A stretch of DNA of 64,000 nucleotides from Alicyclobacillus fastidiosus (GTDB lineage: Bacteria; Bacillota; Bacilli; Alicyclobacillales; Alicyclobacillaceae). A model generated the notes under the pieces. That model made no database searches, had not been told where the DNA came from, and saw nothing but the letters and a program-made list of their open reading frames with translations. The stretch covers positions 1,798,001-1,862,000 of the forward strand of contig NZ_CP104067.1 of assembly GCF_026651875.1 (NCBI RefSeq), in the 5' to 3' direction. The position numbers were made by a program, and so were the translations under genes. Shown here piece after piece: positions 44,702-52,514 of this stretch (position 1 is the stretch's first letter; every line of letters starts with the position of its first letter).

Positions 44702-45835
44702 TCATTTCTGCGTTTTCCGAACCGCTTCACCAAATGTATCAGCAGCACGCTTTTGTAACCCAGGGAGCACATGAGAGTAGAGGTCGGCTGTGATGCTGAT
44801 GGTGGAGTGTCCGAGGCGTTCCGAAACAACTTTGAGATGCACGTCTTGTTCGAGGAGAATGGATGCATGAGTGTGCCGCAGATCATGGAATCGGATATGC
44901 GGTAAGTCAGTGCGTTTCAGCGAACGATACCAGGCATCCGCAAACGTCCTCTGGTGCATTGGTCTCCCATCAATACGGGCGATAACCAAATCGTTATCTT
45001 CGTATGCTAACCCCATCTGAAGTTTCTCGGCGATTTGTTTCCGGCGGTGATTCGTAAGTGTCTTTCCTAAATCCTCGAACATCGCAACTGAACGACGGCT
45101 CTTTTCGGTCTTTGGATCTTGGAATATGGGAATCCCGTTGACCCACGATAATGTCCTTTGGATGCGGATGAAACCACGGTCAAAATCGATATCACTCCAC
45201 TTTAACGCAAGTATCTCACCCTGCCTCATTCCAGTCATGATGGCTATGTAAAACCCAATCCAACATCTGTCTTCATGAGGACGGTTTATCTGTAGGAAGT
45301 TTAAAGCCTGATCCAACGTCCAGATTGTCGTGTGTCTGCGTTCGACTTTTGGGGGTTCAACCGCCTCGGCGACGTTTCGACTAAGGATGCCCCATTTAAC
45401 TGCCCTATCTAGGGCGTCATGAAGTATGACATGAGTTAACTGGATAGTTCGATTGCTGACTGATTTCTCGCCTGTTCGCATGGATGTATAGAGATTCTGC
45501 AAGTGGCGAGGTGTGATTTTGCTCAGTTTCAGATTCCCTAGTTTCGGGATGATATAGGAGTTCACTGGCCATCTGTATGATCGCATCGTATTTGGCCGTA
45601 CCTGTGTGGCCTTATCTTCAAGCCATCGATTTATAAAAGATTCGAGCGCCTCATCATCAGCGACTCCAAACCCGATGTCACCGACTTCTTGGAGTTTCTT
45701 TGGGAGATCTCGTTCCGCTTCTTTCTTGGTTTCGTATCCGCTGAACCATTTGTATTTACGCTTTCCTGCGTCATCGATACCGATGAAGACGACTATGGCC
45801 CACTTCTTTCCGCGTTTTCGTACGTGACCGCGCAT
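44702..45835 (-). CDS. int: Tyrosine-type phage integrase
   Basis: 377 residues from ATG 45835 (GGGGGTG six bases upstream). Domains: AP2-like arm-binding N-terminus (RKRGKKWAIVVFIGIDDAGK), SAM-like core-binding domain (WLEDKATQVRPNTMRSY), catalytic domain with Arg in IMTGMRQGEILAL, HxxR in FHDLRHTHASILL, and Tyr in ADLYSHV. It recombines attP with the adjacent tRNA-Leu core, 140 bp downstream of its stop. Length and order are standard for siphovirus integrases. Confidence 0.95.
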   Translation of the reverse strand: MRGHVRKRGKKWAIVVFIGIDDAGKRKYKWFSGYETKKEAERDLPKKLQEVGDIGFGVADDEALESFINRWLEDKATQVRPNTMRSYRWPVNSYIIPKLGNLKLSKITPRHLQNLYTSMRTGEKSVSNRTIQLTHVILHDALDRAVKWGILSRNVAEAVEPPKVERRHTTIWTLDQALNFLQINRPHEDRCWIGFYIAIMTGMRQGEILALKWSDIDFDRGFIRIQRTLSWVNGIPIFQDPKTEKSRRSVAMFEDLGKTLTNHRRKQIAEKLQMGLAYEDNDLVIARIDGRPMHQRTFADAWYRSLKRTDLPHIRFHDLRHTHASILLEQDVHLKVVSERLGHSTISITADLYSHVLPGLQKRAADTFGEAVRKTQK

Positions 45836-45836
45836 A

Positions 45837-46268
45837 CTAACACCCCCATTCGAATGCTTCTTCTTCGACTTCCATGAATTCAACAAAGTCGGCTTTAATG
45901 ATGCCGTCGAGGATGCCGAGAACTATGAAATCATTCCGATGTCGTTGCTCTCGGACCACGTCGCGCGCCGTGCGTAGGAATGGCTCGCGCATCTGAATGC
46001 CTTCGAGGATCCGAAGTGTCATGTCGTTGCCGAATGCAACGCAAACGACTTGGAGCTCATCATTTGGCCATCCCTGTTCTCGGAACACAGCATAGTCGCC
46101 GGTTCTTAGACCAGCGGTGTCTAAACCGTCATCAACGATTTCAACCGCGAATCGTTTATAGGGTGCATAGGATTTCACGGCCAGCTGCGGCGGATTACTG
46201 ACAGCATCGACATATGTGACATTTAAGCTTGGAATCGCTCCATAAACACTAACTGGATAAGAACTCAT
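45837..46268 (-). CDS. LexA/S24-fold-like protein lacking catalytic residues
   Basis: 143 residues from ATG 46268 (AAGGAG upstream). FAVEIVDDGLDTAGLRTGDY followed by VFREQGWP and VVCVAFGNDMTLRILEG has the strand order of the S24 peptidase domain. Where S24 enzymes have GxSM and a Lys, this one has GLDT and Arg, so autoproteolysis is not expected. It stops 1 bp before the integrase start and overlaps nothing else. Perhaps a regulator or sensor partner of the neighbouring ImmA-like protease. Confidence 0.5.
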   Translation of the reverse strand: MSSYPVSVYGAIPSLNVTYVDAVSNPPQLAVKSYAPYKRFAVEIVDDGLDTAGLRTGDYAVFREQGWPNDELQVVCVAFGNDMTLRILEGIQMREPFLRTARDVVREQRHRNDFIVLGILDGIIKADFVEFMEVEEEAFEWGC

Positions 46269-46281
46269 GTTAATCATCTCC

Positions 46282-46875
46282 TTAGTCAACGTGTCTGCGG
46301 CGTCCTACGACTTGACCGTTCTTGAACATGAGTCGCGTGTGCCCAATCCAAATCGAGTTGTCAAAGTCACGACCAAATTGAGGCGTGTGTTCGTACCAAA
46401 GAAGTTGTTTGTATTTGGCGATTCTTGCTTTACCCATGGCCGGAGTGAGGTGGAATACCTCTGACAGTGCGATCGCAGCCAACCTCTCATCGTTCGGCAT
46501 CGACTCGGATTCGAATAATTGCTTGACCATATACATCGGGGCCAACAGTTCCGCAGCCAAAATGTTGGCTTGTCGCTCCTGTAACTCTATAAACAATTTC
46601 GGTAGATGCAGTTGAGAACCACAATGCAAAATGATATGTGCGATCTCGTGAGCGAGTTCATCGCGTTGCTCTACTGGTGATAAACGACTATCCACTTGAG
46701 CGATACGTGTTTTCATGAACGCCTTGCTGCCGACCGGGCAATACCTTATCTCAACGCCGATGGCCGACGCTATGTATTCGAAGTCGATTTGGACCGGGGT
46801 GTAAATGCCCAAGTCTTGATACAACGCTCGGGTGAATTTCTGTACGTCTGTCACTGCAGTTGATGTCTCTAACAT
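46282..46875 (-). CDS. ImmA/IrrE-family metallopeptidase
   Basis: 197 residues from ATG 46875 with GGGGGAAG upstream. The zinc motif is in DELAHEIAHIILHCG (HExxH), with a third ligand region ERQANILAAELLAP. In ICEBs1 and many prophages ImmA cleaves the phage repressor ImmR after DNA damage or when triggered by an activator. Here the repressor gene lies directly upstream, so the same derepression route is likely. Confidence 0.88.
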   Translation of the reverse strand: MLETSTAVTDVQKFTRALYQDLGIYTPVQIDFEYIASAIGVEIRYCPVGSKAFMKTRIAQVDSRLSPVEQRDELAHEIAHIILHCGSQLHLPKLFIELQERQANILAAELLAPMYMVKQLFESESMPNDERLAAIALSEVFHLTPAMGKARIAKYKQLLWYEHTPQFGRDFDNSIWIGHTRLMFKNGQVVGRRRHVD

Positions 46876-46958
46876 GTTACTTCCCCCATGTATGCAAACA
46901 TATGTTCGGTTTAAGGGTTTAAATGAAGGCGGCAACGTTTTTTCGCTACCGCCGAAGG

Positions 46959-47342
46959 TTATTTCTTTCGTCCACGCATAAGCATCTTTACTGTTTCGAT
47001 GAGCTCGCGTTTTTTCTCTTCTGGGTCCTTCAGAAAGTCCTTAAAAGCAACCTCTTCTTTGAGTTCGTTCAGGAACTCGACTTCCTCAGGTGTGAGGTCG
47101 CTGATGTCGGCCCCTAAGTCTGGATCGATAATTGGGTGACGTAAGTCGGTTCGACCGAACAGATAATCAGTTGACGTGTTAAACAAATCAGCAATCGCAA
47201 TTAACGTGTCATCACGCGGGATTTTCCCTTTCGTTTCATATCCCGCAATGGTCGCTCTCGATACTCCGAGCTTGTCCGCGAGGTCTTCTTGAGTCCAACC
47301 TCGGCTTTCTCGGAGTTTTTTAAGTCGGTCCGCGAACGACAT
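46959..47342 (-). CDS. Xre-family CI-like prophage repressor
   Basis: 127 residues from ATG 47342 (GGCGGTG upstream). HTH: RLKKLRESRGWTQEDLADKL and GVSRATIAGYETKGKIP; the C-terminal half is acidic-helical (DLTPEEVEFLNELKEE), as in ImmR-type repressors without S24 domain. It should bind the GTnCC...GGnAC operators in the divergent region, and be removed by the adjacent ImmA-like protease. Confidence 0.88.
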   Translation of the reverse strand: MSFADRLKKLRESRGWTQEDLADKLGVSRATIAGYETKGKIPRDDTLIAIADLFNTSTDYLFGRTDLRHPIIDPDLGADISDLTPEEVEFLNELKEEVAFKDFLKDPEEKKRELIETVKMLMRGRKK

Positions 47343-47381
47343 TCTTAACACCGCCTGTCATTGGAACCATTGTAACAGAAT

Positions 47382-47474
47382 GTTCCCTTCGGGAACGTGT
47401 CTTTTAGGAACAATATTGTGTTGACAAAGTGTCTTAAGGGCACATATAATGTGTTTGAAGTTCCGAAAGGGCAC
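47382..47474. promoter_or_regulatory. Genetic switch: four operators and early promoter
   Basis: Four 15-bp operator-like sites: GTTCCCTTCGGGAAC (47382), GTGTCTTTTAGGAAC (47397), GTGTCTTAAGGGCAC (47429), GTTCCGAAAGGGCAC (47460). The rightward promoter is TTGACA (47421-47426) and TATAAT (47445-47450), 18-bp spacer. Site 3 lies in the spacer and site 4 just past the -10 box, so a bound repressor blocks the lytic promoter. Confidence 0.85.
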
Positions 47475-47491
47475 ATAAGCGAGGTGAGCAC

Positions 47492-47746
47492 ATGAGTGGT
47501 ACCAGGCGTTCAAAGCTTCAGAATCGCCGTGAGGAACTGGGACTTTCTCAGAAGAACGTGGCTGAGAGAGCTAGAATTTCAAGAGCGTACTACACGAACA
47601 TTGAACGTGGCGTAAAGGATCCGTCCTTGAAGGTGGCGCAACGCATCTCAAACGCTTTGAACAGTGACATGTCTTTGTTTGAGAGTGATGTGTCTAAAGG
47701 GAACAAAAAGGTGCATGTAGTAAGCAACACGTGTGCCACAGCCTAA
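47492..47746 (+). CDS. Xre-family Cro-like regulator
   Basis: 84 residues, GAGGTGAGCAC before ATG. LQNRREELGLSQKNVAERAR and ISRAYYTNIERGVKDPSLKV form the HTH. It is the first gene of the lytic operon and probably competes with the repressor for the operators upstream. Confidence 0.85.
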   Translation: MSGTRRSKLQNRREELGLSQKNVAERARISRAYYTNIERGVKDPSLKVAQRISNALNSDMSLFESDVSKGNKKVHVVSNTCATA

Positions 47747-47757
47747 GGAGGTGCTCG

Positions 47758-47973
47758 ATGGACGAGCAACGTGTTCGAGAGATCGTGAGGGAAGAATTAG
47801 GATTTGCCAGAACAGCGGCTCAGTTTGACAAGATGATTTCTGTCACAGGAGCCGCTGGACTGGAACTAGCGGAAAAAATTATCGATGCTGCAAGTCAGAC
47901 TGAAGCTGAGCGAATCGCGATTCGATCATATCTGCTACAGCCTTCAGCATCGCCCGGTACTCAACATAGTTGA
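47758..47973 (+). CDS. Small phage protein, unknown
   Basis: 71 residues from ATG 47758 behind GGAGGTGCTCG. Helical: EQRVREIVREELGFARTAAQ and AAGLELAEKIIDAASQTEAE. It follows the Cro-like gene by 11 bp. Overlaps the 3' end of a minus-strand frame (47879-48103). Confidence 0.6.
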   Translation: MDEQRVREIVREELGFARTAAQFDKMISVTGAAGLELAEKIIDAASQTEAERIAIRSYLLQPSASPGTQHS

Positions 47974-48103
47974 ACGCAGAGACTTGGTCGTAATTGATGA
48001 CAGGAGCTTTTGTAACCATCTCAGTGGCGATTTCGGCGTTAAGTTTCTGGCACTCCGCTTCGAAACTTTTCCACCCGACATCAACTAGGTCTTCTTTAGT
48101 CAA
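47879..48103 (-). CDS. Possible minus-strand phage gene
   Basis: 74 residues from TTG 48103, with AAAGGAG 11 bases upstream. TKEDLVDVGWKSFEAECQKL is a plausible helical protein, but the last third overlaps the plus-strand gene. One of the two tails may be fortuitous. Confidence 0.4.
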   Translation of the reverse strand: MTKEDLVDVGWKSFEAECQKLNAEIATEMVTKAPVINYDQVSAFNYVEYRAMLKAVADMIESRFAQLQSDLQHR

Positions 48104-48218
48104 TTTTATTCATCTCCTTTTGTGGGTGATGGGTCGCACCAAACAATTTCCACATTCAGGAGAGTGAATCCTTCGAACTGTAGCGCTTATCAAATTGTCA
48201 AGGAACGGGGTGTATAGG

Positions 48219-49010
48219 ATGAACCAATTTAATGTGGTTCAAAGAAATGGTCGGTTCGTGGCTGATAGTCGCGAGGTGGCGCGAATGACCGAACGTCGTC
48301 ATGACAATCTTGTCAGAGATATCGATGGATATGTCGCTATCTTGAGTCATTCCTCAAATTTGAGGGTTGATGAATTCTTTATCGAAAGCACCTACACAGC
48401 AGGAACCGGAAGAGAATACCGGCACTACTACCTCACACGCAAAGGCTGCGACATGGTAGCTAACAAGATGACTGGTGAAAAAGGCGTGTTATTCACAGCC
48501 GCTTATGTGACCAAGTTCGAAGAGATGGAACGGGCGCAGGGTGCCGGGCATGCACTTCCTCAAAACTACAAAGAAGCATTGATCGCTCTTGTCGCCCAGG
48601 TTGAAGAGAACGAAAAGCTTCAGTCGGAAAATGCTTCGCTTGGACAACGAATCGAAGCAGACAAGCCAAAGGTACTGTTTGCAGAAGCCGTTAGCGTGAG
48701 TCAGACAAGCATTCTGGTTAGAGAACTCGCAGTCATCCTTCGCCAGAACGGCGTGGACATTGGTGAGAAGAGGCTATTCGAGCAATTGAGAGACAGAGGG
48801 TATCTCATTAAGCGTTTCGGGATGGACCGCAACATGCCGACTCAGCGTTCCATGGATCTGGGCCTATTCGAAGTAAAAGAGACGCCAATCATTCATTCTG
48901 ACAATCGCGTTACGGTCAGTAAAACTCCAAAGGTAACGGGTCGAGGTCAGATTTACTTCATCAATCTGTTCAAACGTGAGTTGGCTTCACGGGAAGTGGT
49001 CACTCAGTGA
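48219..49010 (+). CDS. Rha-family/KilAC antirepressor
   Basis: 263 residues from ATG 48219. N-terminal Rha domain (VADSREVARMTERRHDNLVR, YRHYYLTRKGCDMVANKMTG) and C-terminal KilAC/ANT domain (TSILVRELAVILRQNGVDIG, RLFEQLRDRGYLIKR). Such proteins are phage antirepressors or regulators affecting host functions. The stop overlaps the HNH gene start (GTGA). Confidence 0.88.
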   Translation: MNQFNVVQRNGRFVADSREVARMTERRHDNLVRDIDGYVAILSHSSNLRVDEFFIESTYTAGTGREYRHYYLTRKGCDMVANKMTGEKGVLFTAAYVTKFEEMERAQGAGHALPQNYKEALIALVAQVEENEKLQSENASLGQRIEADKPKVLFAEAVSVSQTSILVRELAVILRQNGVDIGEKRLFEQLRDRGYLIKRFGMDRNMPTQRSMDLGLFEVKETPIIHSDNRVTVSKTPKVTGRGQIYFINLFKRELASREVVTQ

Positions 49011-49342
49011 ACCTTGCAACTGAGTTCCATCCAGCACCGCTCCCTAAGTTCAAGGGGAAGAAGTCGACGTACACTCCCGCACTCAGAGGACGCATCAAAC
49101 AGCGCGATCAGTGTTGCCAGTCCTGCGGTGCGCCCGGCAATGAAGTCCACCACGTGATTCCGAGAGGTCGGTTCTATCGCAAGTGGTACACGTTCGACGA
49201 TGTGAATGACGAGCGGAACCTGATGTACATCTGCTGGCCGTGTCACCACAAAGCGACGACCAGCAACGCGGAGTTGGAACGACTCATTGAGTTGCAGGAA
49301 ACACGATTTGGGCCACTCAGGCGGCAATTCGGAGGTGAATAA
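49007..49342 (+). CDS. HNH endonuclease
   Basis: 111 residues, GTG start overlapping the previous stop. The ββα-metal fold shows CQSCGAPGNEVHHVIPRGRF, NLMYICWPCHHKAT: HH motif, Asn and His, with two CxxC zinc pairs. Position in the early region differs from the usual HNH beside terminase, so it may act in recombination, as a homing-type nuclease or in host DNA attack. Confidence 0.82.
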   Translation: MNLATEFHPAPLPKFKGKKSTYTPALRGRIKQRDQCCQSCGAPGNEVHHVIPRGRFYRKWYTFDDVNDERNLMYICWPCHHKATTSNAELERLIELQETRFGPLRRQFGGE

Positions 49343-49343
49343 G

Positions 49344-49547
49344 TTGGACATTACGGACTACCCATTGACGCTTACAGCTACGCATGTTGCTGAAATCTTC
49401 GGGGTCAGTAAGCCGAAAGCCTACGACATCATTCGTCGAAAAGATTTCCCCTCCTTGAAGGATGGAAATCGAGTGTTGATTCCACGAGATGCCTTCTGGT
49501 CCTGGTACAACTCGGTTGCGCTGAAAAAGGATGCTGTTGGTGTTTAA
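49344..49547 (+). CDS. Excisionase-type HTH protein
   Basis: 67 residues from TTG 49344 behind GGAGGTGAATAAG. LTATHVAEIFGVSKPKAYDI and RVLIPRDAFWSWY is the MerR/excisionase winged-helix pattern (DNA-binding domain, Xis-like). It might direct excision with the integrase or regulate transcription. Confidence 0.75.
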   Translation: MDITDYPLTLTATHVAEIFGVSKPKAYDIIRRKDFPSLKDGNRVLIPRDAFWSWYNSVALKKDAVGV

Positions 49548-49668
49548 CAGGTTCGGCGGTGATCGAAAGTTCAACACGAACGTCGTCGTAACGGTCGACA
49601 AGCTCATTCGTAAGGTCGTCCATGAGGCATTGAATCAGCTGGAGTGTCTTTTCAACTTTCGGTGTCAC
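49429..49668 (-). CDS. Possible minus-strand phage gene
   Basis: Starts at GTG 49668 (AGGAG nine bases upstream) or ATG 49674. TPKVEKTLQLIQCLMDDLTN ELV looks like a real N-terminus, but the C-terminal third lies opposite the excisionase gene and appears non-natural (QPSCTRTRRH). Low support. Confidence 0.35.
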   Translation of the reverse strand: MTPKVEKTLQLIQCLMDDLTNELVDRYDDVRVELSITAEPVKHQQHPFSAQPSCTRTRRHLVESTLDFHPSRRGNLFDE

Positions 49669-49785
49669 ATGCATCGCTCCTAGAGAAGGATCTGGGGAAG
49701 TGAAGCGGAGACCGCAGCCTGTTGTGGATAGCAGGCCCGGATGAGGATATCCGTTGCGGCAGTTATGTAAGGGAGGCGAAACAGG

Positions 49786-50052
49786 GTGTTACGGAGAGAA
49801 ACGCTTGCGATGTCCGTTCGCGTGGTAAGAACAGCGAAGCGGCTTACGCAGGAGGATGTGGCACAGGAAAACTTGATAGACCGATCAGTGGTGAGCAACC
49901 TCGAATCCGGCAAGTTACATAAACCGGAGTTGGTCTTTCACATTATCGACCGGGCGGGAGGTGTCCAGATGCTAGACCGTTTGATGGAGCAAATCAAAGC
50001 CATTCGAGAATGGTTCGTTGTCCACCAAGAGAGCCAACTGCTTTACATCTGA
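49786..50052 (+). CDS. Xre-family HTH protein
   Basis: 88 residues from GTG 49786 behind GGGAGGCG. AMSVRVVRTAKRLTQEDVAQ and LIDRSVVSNLESGK form the HTH; the C-terminal half DRAGGVQMLDRLMEQIKAIR is helical. A third Xre protein within 3 kb in this phage. Confidence 0.75.
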   Translation: MLRRETLAMSVRVVRTAKRLTQEDVAQENLIDRSVVSNLESGKLHKPELVFHIIDRAGGVQMLDRLMEQIKAIREWFVVHQESQLLYI

Positions 50053-50143
50053 ATCATACAACGGATGAGCTTCACAAAACGTGCGGATTTTACACAAATT
50101 GTGATTTTGGGGAACTAGGTACAGTGAGACATATAGAGCGGGA

Positions 50144-50178
50144 CATAAAAAAGCCTACGCCAACAACGGACGTAGGTA
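50144..50178. terminator. A-tract hairpin in the early operon
   Basis: AAAAAAGCCTACG, loop, CGTAGGT. In terminator form only on the minus strand, although all neighbouring genes are on plus. Confidence 0.45.
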
Positions 50179-50234
50179 CACAAGAAAAACAATTCTTATC
50201 TTCAAGCTTACCAAAACGAAAGGCGGTGCGGTAG

Positions 50235-50465
50235 ATGCAAGAAATTCGTGAATGCCCAATGTGCAACTACGAGTTTCTAGAACTCCATCGGGTCCATATA
50301 GACGACACGGTCCTGGGTGAGATTGATGTTTGCGAAGACTGCCGAGAAGCCTATTTTGTCCAATGTCCATCGTGTGAAGAGTGGGATAAGCCAGAAACGC
50401 GCCATGGTGAGCTTTGCGACTTCTGCGCTGAACAAGCGGCTAAGAGGAGGAAGTTGGCGGTATGA
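50235..50465 (+). CDS. Zinc-ribbon phage protein
   Basis: 76 residues with three CxxC pairs (CPMCNYEF, CEDCRE, CPSCEEW) and CDFC near the C-terminus, so two zinc sites. AAGGCGGTG upstream. The stop overlaps the next ATG (ATGA). Function unknown; such proteins bind DNA or RNA polymerase in phages. Confidence 0.6.
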   Translation: MQEIRECPMCNYEFLELHRVHIDDTVLGEIDVCEDCREAYFVQCPSCEEWDKPETRHGELCDFCAEQAAKRRKLAV

Positions 50466-50593
50466 AAGTTTGTCGAGTATGCGGCGAGGATGTTGATGAA
50501 ACCGAACCACATCAACTGGATTTTGTAAGCGGATGGATGTATCACGTCGATTGTTTGTTGCCTGAATCTGAAAAGCGGAGGGATGAAGAGTGA
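50462..50593 (+). CDS. 43-aa zinc-binding peptide
   Basis: ATG overlaps the previous stop. MKVCRVCGEDVDETEPHQLD and YHVDCLLPESEK provide CxxC plus H..C, a one-zinc motif. The stop overlaps the GTG of the next gene, giving tight translational coupling of three genes. Confidence 0.6.
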   Translation: MKVCRVCGEDVDETEPHQLDFVSGWMYHVDCLLPESEKRRDEE

Positions 50594-51471
50594 GTTTAGC
50601 AGAGTCGGAAGTTCAAATTGAGAGCTACATGAAACGTCCTCAGCCGAAGGCCACAACAACCGAGATGATGGTATCTCGACAAGCTCAAGAGGTTCAGGCC
50701 GCAATGGTCATCGCGAAACGTTTTCCACGAGATCAGTACCAAGCCTTCAACAGAATTATGGAGGCTTGCGAACGGCGGAAACTGGCCGAGGAATCGACGT
50801 ACGAGTATTCACGCGGGAGTAGCAAAGTATCCGGACCATCTATCCGCTTGGCTGAAGTCCTTGCTCAGTGCTGGGGGAACGTGGATTACGGAATCATGGA
50901 GCTCGACCAAAAGAACGGTGAATCACAGGTTATGGCGTACGCCTGGGACTTGGAAACCAATACACGTCAGACGAAGATCTTCACCGTTAAACATGAGCGA
51001 CACACCAAGAAGGGCGTCACAAAACTTACGGATCCCCGTGATATTTACGAAACGGTCGCTAATCAGGGAGCGCGTCGCGTTCGGGCGTGCATCTTGGGAA
51101 TCATCCCCGGTGACATTGTCGACAAGGCGATGGAGAAGTGTGAAAAGACATTGATGAGCGGCCACTCAGAGCCTTTGAAAGACCGCCTAATGAAGGCTTT
51201 GAACATGTTCAAGACAGATTACGGAGTTTCCAAAGACCTCGTTGAGGACTACTTCGGATACAACATCGACGCCTTTACAGAACGTGATTACGTCAGGCTC
51301 GGCGGCATTTTCAAAGCTCTTCGCGATGGAATGGCCAAGATTGAGGATTACTTCGACGTTCGTTCAACTGCACCAACAGTATCTAAGACGGAGGATGCGT
51401 TTAAAGCGGCGTTAGAAGGTGGTGATTCTCCGGATGCTGGAACTGAACAACCAAAATTACCACTCGACTGA
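50590..51471 (+). CDS. Phage single-strand annealing/recombination protein candidate
   Basis: 293 residues, GTG start overlapping the previous stop. AAMVIAKRFPRDQYQAFNRI, MEACERRKLAEESTYEYSRG, SSKVSGPSIRLAEVLAQCWG and TVANQGARRVRACILGIIPG are conserved in phage proteins encoded directly before PD-(D/E)xK nucleases, the position taken by RecT/Erf-type annealing proteins. The acidic tail overlaps the nuclease start. Role in homologous recombination is inferred from context. Confidence 0.65.
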   Translation: MSLAESEVQIESYMKRPQPKATTTEMMVSRQAQEVQAAMVIAKRFPRDQYQAFNRIMEACERRKLAEESTYEYSRGSSKVSGPSIRLAEVLAQCWGNVDYGIMELDQKNGESQVMAYAWDLETNTRQTKIFTVKHERHTKKGVTKLTDPRDIYETVANQGARRVRACILGIIPGDIVDKAMEKCEKTLMSGHSEPLKDRLMKALNMFKTDYGVSKDLVEDYFGYNIDAFTERDYVRLGGIFKALRDGMAKIEDYFDVRSTAPTVSKTEDAFKAALEGGDSPDAGTEQPKLPLD

Positions 51472-52219
51472 AGCCAATCGTGAGTACATGAGCAACAGTC
51501 AGTACAAGGACTTCGTCACCTGTGAGGCTGCTGCCATGGCGAAACTTAATGGCTTGTGGAAAGAGGAACCTTCGGATGCGCTATTGATGGGAACGTACGT
51601 GCATGCGGCTCTCGAGGGCACATTGGAGGAGTTCAAGCAATCGTGTCCCGAGTTGTTTACCCAAAAGGGCGAATTACGGTCCCAGTTCAAACTCGCCGAG
51701 CGGATGTATCAAACCATCTCAAATGACCGGATGTGCATGTTCGTTCTGGACGGTCAGAAAGAAGTCATTATGACGGCAGAGTTCGCCGGGTGCCTTTGGA
51801 AGGTAAAGCTCGACAGCTATAACCGCGAGGGTGGGCGTTTCGCAGACGTTAAGACAGTGAAGTCCATTCGGGATAAGTACTGGGACAAGCAATATGGCTA
51901 CGTCTCTTTCGTCGAGGCCTTCGGATACCTGCGTCAGGTCGCGTTGTACGCGGAGATCGAGAGCCGATGGTCTGGTAGCGGTGAGTGGTTAGAACCGCTT
52001 ATCGTAGCGGTCTCAAAAGAGGATCCGCCGGATAAACAAATCATCAACGTAGACGTCAGTCGGATGTCGATGGAACTCGAGGAAATCGAAAAGAACATGC
52101 CTCGGATATTGGCTGTAAAGAGCGGACTGGAGGAACCGACGCGATGCGAAACGTGCAAGTATTGCCGCGAAACGAAGCAACTGAGACACGTTTTACACTA
52201 CACCGAGCTCCTAGCGTAA
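51434..52219 (+). CDS. PD-(D/E)xK nuclease (RecE/lambda-exo-like)
   Basis: 261 residues. SNSQYKDFVTCEAAAMAKLN opens the fold, GTYVHAALEG is the helix with conserved His/Glu, and AEFAGCLWKVKLDSYN followed by RFADVKTVKS is the catalytic D...DxK core. A C-terminal CETCKYCRETKQL resembles the Cys cluster of Cas4/AddB-type nucleases. It should resect DNA ends for the annealing protein encoded upstream (38-bp overlap). Confidence 0.8.
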   Translation: MLELNNQNYHSTEANREYMSNSQYKDFVTCEAAAMAKLNGLWKEEPSDALLMGTYVHAALEGTLEEFKQSCPELFTQKGELRSQFKLAERMYQTISNDRMCMFVLDGQKEVIMTAEFAGCLWKVKLDSYNREGGRFADVKTVKSIRDKYWDKQYGYVSFVEAFGYLRQVALYAEIESRWSGSGEWLEPLIVAVSKEDPPDKQIINVDVSRMSMELEEIEKNMPRILAVKSGLEEPTRCETCKYCRETKQLRHVLHYTELLA

Positions 52220-52503
52220 GCACGCCCCGGAGCCGTTCTAAGCCAGTGTCGCTCATTGTGTTCCTGATGGCTGGTGCGCTCTTAATGGGCGCCCTGGTCT
52301 ACGGAGTGAACAAAGGCAACGTCCCGGCAGACACCCAGACGGTTATATACACGGTCCAGAACGGGGATACGGTGTGGAGCGTTGTAGGTCGGTTTGATAC
52401 TCGGGATGACCTGAACAAGGCCCGGGATTGGGTGATTGAGCAAAACCATTTAACCGGTGAATTGCATCCGGGTGAACGCATTAAGGTGCCAGTAGGGAGG
52501 TAG
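52144..52503 (+). CDS. LysM-domain membrane protein (YneA-like)
   Basis: 119 residues, ATG behind GGAGG, overlapping the nuclease gene by 76 bp. One membrane helix (VSLIVFLMAGALLMGALVYG) and an exposed LysM domain: IYTVQNGDTVWSVVGRFDTR ... LHPGERIKVPVG. This is the layout of YneA, the SOS-induced division inhibitor of Bacillus. A phage-encoded version may block host division or bind peptidoglycan. Confidence 0.72.
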   Translation: MRNVQVLPRNEATETRFTLHRAPSVSTPRSRSKPVSLIVFLMAGALLMGALVYGVNKGNVPADTQTVIYTVQNGDTVWSVVGRFDTRDDLNKARDWVIEQNHLTGELHPGERIKVPVGR

Positions 52504-52514
52504 GGATGTGACAA

